Positions 1-4,950 of a DNA stretch of 6,270 nucleotides are shown here, piece by piece. Location of the stretch: assembly GCA_026388755.1 (NCBI GenBank), contig JAPLJE010000430.1:1-6270 (forward strand), written 5' to 3'. A program made the position numbers and the translations under genes. This stretch comes from Deltaproteobacteria bacterium. GTDB taxonomy: Bacteria > Desulfobacterota > Desulfobacteria > Desulfobacterales > Desulfatirhabdiaceae. Within the stretch, counting starts at the first letter, position 1. Each line of letters starts with the position of its first letter. The notes beneath the pieces are model-generated. The model searched no databases. It saw nothing but the letters and a program-made list of their open reading frames with translations, and was not told the DNA's origin.

Positions 1-2
1 CC

Positions 3-740
3 TTAAAGCGTATCCTCGACAAACAGGGAATGGCGTTTCGCCTTAAAACCACCGTGACCCATGCCGAGGTATTCGAAGGCGGGGTGAAGCTGACCCTTGA
101 ATCCAACGGCAAGCAGGAGGTGATGGAGTTTGACCGAGTTCTGGTTGCCGTGGGCCGAAAGCCCCTGACCAAGGAACTGGGTCTTGAAGCCATCGGCGTT
201 AGTATGGATGAGAAAACCGGACATATCAGTGTCGATGTTAATTATCAGACCAGCGTTCCTTCAATTTATGCAGTTGGTGATGTCGTCCCCGGCCCCATGC
301 TGGCGCATAAGGCGTCTGCAGAGGGAATTGCCGCGGTCGAAGCCATGGCCGGACTTTTTTCGGAGGTCAACTACGATACCCTGCCGTCGGTCATCTATAC
401 CTGGCCGGAAGTGGCCGGCGTGGGACTGACCGAAGAGCAGGTCAAGGCGCGGGAAATCCCCTATGTTGCCGGCGCTTATCCGTTTTCCGGAAATGGCCGG
501 GCGCGGTGCATGGGCGAAACCGAGGGACTCGTCAAAATCCTTTCCCATGCCCGGACCGACCGGATTCTTGGCGTGCACATGATCGGTCCGCGGGTTTCCG
601 AAATGATCGCAGAAGCGGTGATGGCCATGGAAATGGGGGCCAGCTCCGAAGATGTTGCCAGAACCATTCACAGCCATCCGACGTTTTCAGAAGCCCTGGT
701 GGAGGCGGCGGGGGCGGTTCAGCGGCAACTGAAAAAATGA
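3..740 (+). CDS. lpdA: Dihydrolipoyl dehydrogenase, C-terminal 245 residues (5' end cut by window)
   Basis: Class I pyridine nucleotide-disulfide oxidoreductase that reoxidises dihydrolipoyl groups of 2-oxoacid dehydrogenase or glycine cleavage complexes with NAD+; cytoplasmic FAD homodimer. The frame is open from base 3, so the FAD domain and redox-active CxxxxC lie upstream of the window. Visible are the end of the NAD domain (VLVAVGRKP, residues about 47-55 of the fragment), the second FAD contact (YAVGDVVPGPMLAHKASAEG, about 89-108) and the dimerisation domain with YTWPEVAGVGLTEEQ. The catalytic base motif IHSHPTFSEA (His at 675-677) sits near the C-terminus, where E. coli Lpd has IHAHPTLHE. 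Similarity to Lpd runs end to end without breaks. The TGA stop overlaps the ATG of the hdrA-like gene (ATGA, 737-740), so the two are probably one operon with coupled translation. Lpd is preferred over mercuric or glutathione reductase because of the GPMLAHKASAEG and HPTFSEA motifs. The real partner complex is not visible. Confidence 0.93.
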   Translation, partial: LKRILDKQGMAFRLKTTVTHAEVFEGGVKLTLESNGKQEVMEFDRVLVAVGRKPLTKELGLEAIGVSMDEKTGHISVDVNYQTSVPSIYAVGDVVPGPMLAHKASAEGIAAVEAMAGLFSEVNYDTLPSVIYTWPEVAGVGLTEEQVKAREIPYVAGAYPFSGNGRARCMGETEGLVKILSHARTDRILGVHMIGPRVSEMIAEAVMAMEMGASSEDVARTIHSHPTFSEALVEAAGAVQRQLKK

Positions 741-952
741 ACCGCATCGGCGTGTATGTCTGTGAGTGCGGACCCAATATCCGGGATGCCGTGGACATGG
801 AGGCCCTGGTGGCGTTCTCCGGGTCCCTGCCGGGGGTTGTCCTGTCCAGGCGGCATGGATTGCTGTGCTCGGCAGAAGGGCAGGCCCTGATTGCCACGGA
901 AATTGTAGCAGATTCACTGACCCATGTCGTGGTTGCCGGATGTACCCCCAAG

Positions 953-975
953 GAGCACGAAGCGTGTTCTTCAAA
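953..975 (+). other. First frameshift in hdrA (consistent with an 11-nt deletion)
   Basis: Frame 2 reads GCTPKEH up to 958. Frame 3 resumes with KRVLQSAGLNP from 960. HdrA proteins normally have four residues between these blocks (pattern H-E-x-x-F-K/R). Only one base is left where twelve are expected, so 11 bases seem to be missing. There is no homopolymer here, which argues against a simple homopolymer read error. The size of the gap is inferred from family knowledge, not seen directly. Confidence 0.7.
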
Positions 976-1550
976 GCGCCGGACTGAATCCGTTTCTGCT
1001 GCAGATGGCCCCCATCCGGGAACAATGCGCATGGGTGACTCCGGACCGAACCGCTGCAACCGAAAAGGCAAAAACCTTGATACGGGCGGCTGTCCGGCGG
1101 GTGGCCTTCAGCGCGGCCCTGGTTGAAGGCGAAATTCCCTGCTGCGCCGATCTTCTGGTTGTGGGAGCCGGCATTTCCGGAATGAGCGCGGTGCTTGCCG
1201 CTGCCCGGGAAGATCGCCGGGTCTATCTGGTTGAAACCCTTCCCTGCATCGGCGGAAAGATGGCCAGGTTCGAGACGGTATTCCCCGGCGGGGAGTGTGC
1301 CTCCTGCCTGCTGGATCCCCTGCTGGACGCTGTGCTGCATCATAATCATATCACCGTGATGACTTTAAGCCAGATCGAGGACGTCCGGGGGTTTCTGGGA
1401 AATTTTCAGGTCCGGGTCCGCCGCAGGGCCAGATTTGTTTCCCCCGATGCCTGCCTGGGCTGCGGGGTTTGCGTTGAGGCCTGTCCGGTTGAGGCACCCA
1501 ATGCTTACAATGAAGGACTGGATACCCGAAAAGCCATTTATATTCCCTAT

Positions 1551-1560
1551 CCTTGGGGCA
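1551..1560 (+). other. Second frameshift in hdrA (one extra G in a GGGG run)
   Basis: Frame 3 reads KAIYIPYPW up to 1556. Frame 1 resumes with ALPHIACVD from 1558. Dropping one G from the run at 1555-1558 restores PYPWALPHIACVD, which matches the usual HdrA pattern YIPFPQAVPNVAVID. Staying in frame 3 gives an unrelated tail that stops at 1664. A one-base change in a G run is a common sequencing or polymerase-slippage error. Confidence 0.8.
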
Positions 1561-2680
1561 TTGCCCCATATCGCCTGCGTGGATTCAACAGCCTGTCTGC
1601 ACCTTTCCGGCAAGGCCTGCAGCGCCTGCAGGGATGCCTGCCCTTTTGGGGCCATCGACTTTGAAGAAACCGATTTCGTTGAAGAAATCCATGTGGGAGG
1701 CATCCTGCTGGCAACCGGATTTGACCTTTCGGACATCCGTCCCCTGCTACATTACGGTTATGGAATCGTTCCCGATGTCTATACCAGCATGGAATTTGAG
1801 CGGCTGGCGAGCTCAACAGGACCCACCGAAGGAAAGCTGGTTCTGAAAAGCGGGGCCATTCCCCGGCACATTGCCCTGATTCACTGTGCGGGTTCCCGGA
1901 CCGAGGCATTGAAATCCTACTGTTCGGCGGTGTGCTGCCGGTATATGCTGAAGTTTGCGGTACTGGCCGCACAGAAGCAGCTTAATGTTTCCATCCGGGT
2001 TTATTTTTCAGACTGGTGTTTGCCGGGAAAAGACGCCCGGGATTTATTGACAAAGGTTCTTGGCCAGGGACGGATTCAGTTCTGCCGCATGGCCGAGCCC
2101 GACAGCATCGAAATCTTTCAAAAAGACGATGCCATCGGAATCCGTTGGAAAGATTCCTTTCATAGGGTGCAGGACGAAATCTGCGACATGGTGGTTCTGG
2201 CGCCGGCCATGACCGGAGCTGAAAGCGCGTCGCATCTGTCCGGATGTCTGGAGGTTCCGATGGATGCGGATGGATTTTTCGGGGTCGATCATCCGGTAAA
2301 GGCCCCGGTATCAACCTTGCGGGAAGGCATCTGGGTTTCCGGCTGTGCCAGAGGTCCGTGCGATATTGCGGATGCCGTCAGCCAGGGACAGGCTGCCGCC
2401 GGTCTGATGGTTTCTCGACTGATTCCGGGAAAGCCCATCCGACTTCCGGCCTGTGTTTCGGAAATCAACCCCGATCTGTGCTCGGGCTGCCGGATCTGCC
2501 TGGGCGCATGCCCTTACGGGGCCATTTCCTTTCAGGAGTCACAAGCCGTGATTCAGGAAGCCCTGTGCAGGGGATGCGGGACCTGCGCAGCCTCCTGCCC
2601 CAGCAACGCCATTGTCGCTAAGCAGTTTACGGATAAAGAGCTGACCGAAGAAATTCTCGGACTTCTGAAAAAAAACGATC

Positions 2681-3415
2681 TTACCTGAAACGGATATAAA
2701 ATCCGGTAAACACAGCCCATAACAGCACGCCGGCTGTCGCCAGCACCAGAAAGCCGGCAGCCAGATGATGCAGGGTGTTCTGCCCGGATTTTTCCCGGTA
2801 TCCCAGAAGCGCCCCGCAGACCGCACCGGAAACCATGCCGCCGCCATGCCCCCAGTTGTCGATTCCGGGAACCAGAAGTCCGAAGAGGATCAGACCCATG
2901 GCCCAGCTTCCGATCTGCCGAAAAACAGTCCGGCCATAGGTGCCGCCACGGCTTTTTCCGTAATACAGGGCAGCTCCGATCAGACCGCAAAGGGCTGCGG
3001 ATGCGCCGATGGTCAGCGGAACACCTGCAAGATAGGAAGCCCAGAAGCCGGCCATTCCGCTCAGCGTATAGATGATGATCATCCGCGAGCCTCCAAACTG
3101 AATCCGGATGAGCGGGGCGATCTGACGGAATGCCATCATGTTGAAGAAAATGTGCAGAATGCTGCCATGAAGGTAATTGGCCGAGAGCAGCGTCCACCAT
3201 CTGCCGAACCGGTGAATCGGAATCGTGCCGGTGGCGCCCAGAAGAATCAGGCTTCCATTATCCGGAGACAGGAATGTCAGCGGGTTCAGAGAAAAGCCTG
3301 TTTTCAGGGGATGGAGGAGAAGGGTCAGAACAAACATCCCTACATTGGTATAAAGAATAGCGGGGATGATCCAGTCTTCGCAGCTCAGGTTTCCGGCGAT
3401 CGATTTCAGCAGCAC
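2681..3415 (-). CDS. Rhomboid family intramembrane serine protease
   Basis: Six- to seven-helix inner-membrane protease of 244 residues that cleaves transmembrane segments of other proteins. The catalytic dyad is intact: Ser139 in IGASAALCG and His190 in NWGHGGGMVSGA. The helix-2 signature H-x4-H-x3-N is present as His83, His88 and Asn92 in HGSILHIFFNMMAF, and the L1-loop motif GRWWTLLSANYLHGS precedes it. Hydrophobic segments lie near residues 15-35, 84-104, 112-130, 133-151, 168-183, 190-206 and 217-239. The chosen start is GTG at 3415; GGGGG at 3422-3426 sits 6 nt upstream. The next in-frame Met is inside the first helix, and the frame upstream is open only to a stop at 3487-3485 with no better start. 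The GTG overlaps the last 10 nt of the Cys-rich gene, suggesting translational coupling. Its stop overlaps the hdrA stop from the other side. The substrate is unknown. Confidence 0.9.
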   Translation of the reverse strand: MLLKSIAGNLSCEDWIIPAILYTNVGMFVLTLLLHPLKTGFSLNPLTFLSPDNGSLILLGATGTIPIHRFGRWWTLLSANYLHGSILHIFFNMMAFRQIAPLIRIQFGGSRMIIIYTLSGMAGFWASYLAGVPLTIGASAALCGLIGAALYYGKSRGGTYGRTVFRQIGSWAMGLILFGLLVPGIDNWGHGGGMVSGAVCGALLGYREKSGQNTLHHLAAGFLVLATAGVLLWAVFTGFYIRFR

Positions 3416-3552
3416 GAGCCGCCCCCGCAGCAGGGGATATCTTTCTGCGCTGCGGCCGGCAGGAGAAGAAACGGGCTTTTGTTTTCACAGATCGCTGGCG
3501 CTGTCGGCGTGCAGCAGTCCGGATGGCAGGTGCAGGGATCGGTCATCTTCAT
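3406..3552 (-). CDS. Small cysteine-rich protein, 48 residues, possible metal- or metalloid-binding
   Basis: I do not recognise a named family. The frame starts at ATG 3552 (MKMTDPCTCHPDCC) or at the second ATG, 3546. It has nine cysteines, at 7, 9, 13, 14, 22, 41, 42, 47 and 48, in an N-terminal cluster (CTCHPDCC), a middle hydrophobic stretch PFLLLPAAA, and a C-terminal IPCCGGGSCC ending in TGA 3408-3406. There is no signal peptide or clear membrane helix. Two Shine-Dalgarno-like sites support it: GAGG at 3565-3562, 9 nt before the first ATG, and GGAG at 3558-3555, 8 nt before the second. Vicinal Cys pairs suggest thiol coordination of a soft metal or metalloid such as arsenite; that is inference. 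The gene lies 37 nt after the ArsR remnant and overlaps the rhomboid start by 10 nt, so all three look like one transcription unit. Confidence 0.6.
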   Translation of the reverse strand: MKMTDPCTCHPDCCTPTAPAICENKSPFLLLPAAAQKDIPCCGGGSCC

Positions 3553-3565
3553 TTCTCCAGTCCTC
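3553..3565 (-). promoter_or_regulatory. Ribosome binding site(s) of the Cys-rich gene
   Basis: On the minus strand the sequence just before the start reads GAGGACTGGAGAA and then ATGAAGATG. GAGG is 9 nt from the first ATG and GGAG is 8 nt from the second, so either start is well served. This is the main reason to treat the short frame as a real gene and not as part of a longer rhomboid N-terminus. Confidence 0.6.
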
Positions 3566-3589
3566 AAAAATAAGGATTTTACAAAATTA

Positions 3590-3706
3590 TTACAGGCTCA
3601 GTTTGTCGACCAACTTCCGGAATCTTTCCAGCACATCCTTGTTCAGGCAGTAACAGGTTCGGGGGCCTTCCACGTTGCCCTGAATCAATCCGGCATGCAG
3701 AGTGAA
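3590..3706 (-). pseudogene. ArsR/SmtB-family regulator remnant, C-terminal part only
   Basis: The last 36 residues of this frame, LHAGLIQGNVEGPRTCYCLN followed by KDVLERFRKLVDKLSL and TAA (3592-3590), look like the end of an ArsR-family winged-helix repressor: the end of the recognition helix (LxxAGLI), the beta-hairpin wing (GxxxxxYYxLN type, here with CYC) and the C-terminal dimerisation helix. A complete ArsR has about 60 more residues with the helix-turn-helix in front. I read all three minus-strand frames up to 3908 and found none of it. The frame is technically open to a GTG at 3793, but the extra residues (SIPIPPGIQKALTSSPSSRY and onward) have no ArsR character and span the promoter. 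The remnant sits directly upstream of the Cys-rich gene, the place expected for the autoregulated first gene of a metal-resistance operon. It cannot bind DNA as written. Confidence 0.6.
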
Positions 3707-3720
3707 CTGGATGGGTATAA

Positions 3721-3732
3721 ATAAAATTTTAT
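3721..3732. repeat. 12-bp perfect palindrome over the leftward -10 box; possible operator
   Basis: ATAAAATTTTAT reads the same on both strands and covers most of the TATAAA of the leftward promoter. ArsR-family operators are AT-rich inverted repeats close to -35 and -10 elements, so this could be the old ArsR binding site. AT-only palindromes of this length also arise by chance; symmetry does not extend past 12 bp. Confidence 0.3.
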
Positions 3733-3757
3733 ATCTGCTCGAAGGCGAAGATGTCAA
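3728..3757 (-). promoter_or_regulatory. Sigma70-type promoter for the leftward operon
   Basis: On the minus strand TTGACA (3757-3752) is followed after 18 bp by TATAAA (3733-3728). Transcription would start near 3720 and run through the ArsR remnant into the Cys-rich and rhomboid genes. The fit to consensus is strong, but no experimental start is known. Confidence 0.5.
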
Positions 3758-3786
3758 TGCCTTTTGTATGCCAGGTGGGATCGGAA

Positions 3787-3815
3787 TTGACACCTGAATC
3801 CATTTGGCCTACTAT
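3787..3815 (+). promoter_or_regulatory. Sigma70-type promoter of fabH
   Basis: TTGACA (3787-3792) and TACTAT (3810-3815) are separated by 17 bp, the ideal spacing. A start near 3822 would leave a leader of about 85 nt before fabH. It is divergent from the leftward promoter, the two -35 boxes being 29 bp apart. Apart from the two promoters, the palindrome and the hairpin below, I see nothing else between 3707 and 3908. Confidence 0.6.
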
Positions 3816-3838
3816 AAAGAATAAACAGCCCAAAGAAA

Positions 3839-3861
3839 AAAGGCGAAAAAATTCAGCCTTT
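3839..3861 (+). other. Weak hairpin in the fabH leader
   Basis: AAAGGC (3839-3844) can pair with GCCTTT (3856-3861) over an 11-nt A-rich loop. It lies about 45 nt before the fabH start. There is no T-run after it, so it is not a clear terminator; it could be a leader structure or chance. Confidence 0.25.
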
Positions 3862-3908
3862 AGCATTCAATTTAAGCGGATATTAAAACAGGAGATAAGT
3901 GAATCCCT

Positions 3909-4922
3909 TTGGAATATGCAGCTAAAATTACCGGGACAGGCTCGGCCTTTCCCCAAAAACGTGTCTCAAACACGGATATTTCTCAGAAACTGGCGCAATC
4001 CGGAATCGAAACCAGTGATTCCTGGATACGGGAACGGACCGGCATTGCTGAAAGACGCATGTCAACACCGGGAAATTCAGAAGAACATAACTCATCCCTT
4101 GGCCTTGCGGCTGCGTTAAACGCCTTGAAGATGGCCGGAAAAACCCCTCTCGACATTGATCAGATCATCTACGCCACCTGTACGCCGGATACCATCATTC
4201 CGTCGACTGCCTGCTGGCTTCAGCATAAGCTGGGAGCCGTCAAAGCCTGGGGAATGGATCTCAATGCCGCCTGTTCGGGATTCATTTACGGACTGAGCAT
4301 TGCCGATCAGTTCATCCGCACCGGACAGGTCAAAACCTGTTTAGTGATTGGCGCCGAAGTCCTGAGCTCCATCATCAACTGGGAAGATCGCTCATCCTGC
4401 ATTCTGTTTGGTGACGGGGCAGGGGCCGCCATTGTTGAGCGAACGCAGGAGACATCCGCCCATCGCATTCTTTCCACCCACCTGCTGTCTGACGGCAATC
4501 TCTGGGAGATGCTTCATGTTCCCGCCGGCGGCTCGGCGCAGCCGGTGACACCGGAGATGATTCTTCAAAACCTGAATAAAATTCACATGAATGGCCGGGA
4601 AATCTTTAAGGTCGCAGTCAGAACCCTGAGCAGCTTTGCGGTAAAGGCATTGAAAAAAAACCAGATGACGGTTGACATGCTGGACTGGTTTGTTCCCCAC
4701 CAGGCCAATATCCGCATTATCGAGGCTGTGGCAAAGCGGCTGAATCTGCCCATGGAAAAAGTCCTGGTCAATGTGGACCGATACGGAAATACCTCATCAG
4801 CCACTGTGCCTTCCATGCTGGATGAGGCGGTCCGGGATGGCCGCATTCAAAAAGGCCAGACCGTGCTTCTGGATGCCTTTGGCGCCGGCCTCACTTACGG
4901 GGCCGTGCTGATGAGATGGTGA
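3909..4922 (+). CDS. fabH: Beta-ketoacyl-ACP synthase III (FabH)
   Basis: Condenses acetyl-CoA (or another short acyl-CoA primer) with malonyl-ACP to start type II fatty acid synthesis in the cytoplasm; homodimer with thiolase fold. At 337 residues it has normal FabH length. Landmarks are ITGTGSAFP (7-15), SWIRERTGIAERR (38-50), TPDTIIPSTACWLQ (92-105), the catalytic Cys122 in DLNAACSGFIYGL, LFGDGAGAAI (166-175), His264 in WFVPHQANIRIIEAVA, Asn294 in RYGNTSSATVPSML, and the closing DAFGAGLTYGAVL. The Cys-His-Asn triad is complete. The start is TTG at 3909: an in-frame TGA lies at 3900-3902, the next in-frame Met is residue 51, and the protein needs its N-terminal strand. The nearest Shine-Dalgarno, AGGAG at 3890-3894, is 14 nt away, longer than usual. 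It has its own promoter and no plsX, fabD or acpP beside it, so it may be a second or specialised KASIII. The GNTSSATVP and VPHQAN motifs favour FabH over OleA-like thiolases. Confidence 0.93.
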   Translation: MEYAAKITGTGSAFPQKRVSNTDISQKLAQSGIETSDSWIRERTGIAERRMSTPGNSEEHNSSLGLAAALNALKMAGKTPLDIDQIIYATCTPDTIIPSTACWLQHKLGAVKAWGMDLNAACSGFIYGLSIADQFIRTGQVKTCLVIGAEVLSSIINWEDRSSCILFGDGAGAAIVERTQETSAHRILSTHLLSDGNLWEMLHVPAGGSAQPVTPEMILQNLNKIHMNGREIFKVAVRTLSSFAVKALKKNQMTVDMLDWFVPHQANIRIIEAVAKRLNLPMEKVLVNVDRYGNTSSATVPSMLDEAVRDGRIQKGQTVLLDAFGAGLTYGAVLMRW

Positions 4923-4950
4923 GCGATGCATTGACGCGGGGGCTTCATCC

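Larger units (their letters stand above)
737..2688 (+). pseudogene. hdrA: HdrA-like heterodisulfide reductase subunit A, full length but split by two frameshifts
   Basis: HdrA is the FAD and iron-sulfur subunit of heterodisulfide-reductase-type complexes, which in known systems performs flavin-based electron bifurcation in the cytoplasm. Three consecutive frames give one continuous HdrA. 737-958 is the N-terminal domain (MNRIGVYVCECG to AGCTPKEH). 960-1556 carries KRVLQSAGLNPFLLQMAPIR, the FAD loop VVGAGISG (1158-1181), GGECASC (Cys at 1296 and 1305) and ferredoxin motif CLGCGVCVEACPV. 1558-2685 carries a second motif CSACRDACPFGAIDF, the HdrA-specific cluster set CAGSR...YCSAVCC (Cys at 1885, 1921, 1933, 1936), the FAD-side motif SGCARGPCDIADAVSQ, and two C-terminal ferredoxin motifs, CSGCRICLGACP and CRGCGTCAASCP. 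The repaired length is about 653 residues, normal for long HdrA. No stop interrupts any segment before its crossover, and no cluster ligand I can recognise is lost. As written, translation from ATG 737 ends at 1126 (129 residues). No hdrB, hdrC or mvhD follows. The physiological partner is unknown; lpdA, in ATGA overlap, is the visible candidate. Confidence 0.85.

Noticed and set aside
532..1349. Long minus-strand open frames opposite lpdA and hdrA
   Set aside because: Their Pro/Arg/His-rich translations are typical shadows of GC-rich coding sequence; the + strand shows clear Lpd and HdrA motifs.
950..1560. Programmed +1 ribosomal frameshifting as the cause of the two hdrA frame changes
   Set aside because: Neither site has a slippery codon next to a stop as in prfB, and the first site also lacks about four expected residues, which frameshifting cannot supply.
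3385..3411. TGA after the TGC TGC end of the Cys-rich gene read as selenocysteine
   Set aside because: Read-through would add only seven ordinary residues before another TGA, and no convincing SECIS-like hairpin follows.
3561..3580. TCCT/AGGA stem followed by TTTT as a terminator
   Set aside because: Only four base pairs with an eight-base A-rich loop; too weak. It also overlaps the ribosome binding region of the Cys-rich gene.
2765..3724. A 319-codon open frame on the + strand
   Set aside because: It is antisense to the rhomboid gene and covers the Cys-rich gene and ArsR remnant; the translation is low-complexity, polar and without any domain. The minus-strand rhomboid has complete catalytic motifs.
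3729..3803. A 24-residue minus-strand frame starting MDSGVNSDPTWHTKGID
   Set aside because: It covers both elements of the leftward promoter, has only a short AGG before its ATG, and matches no family I know.
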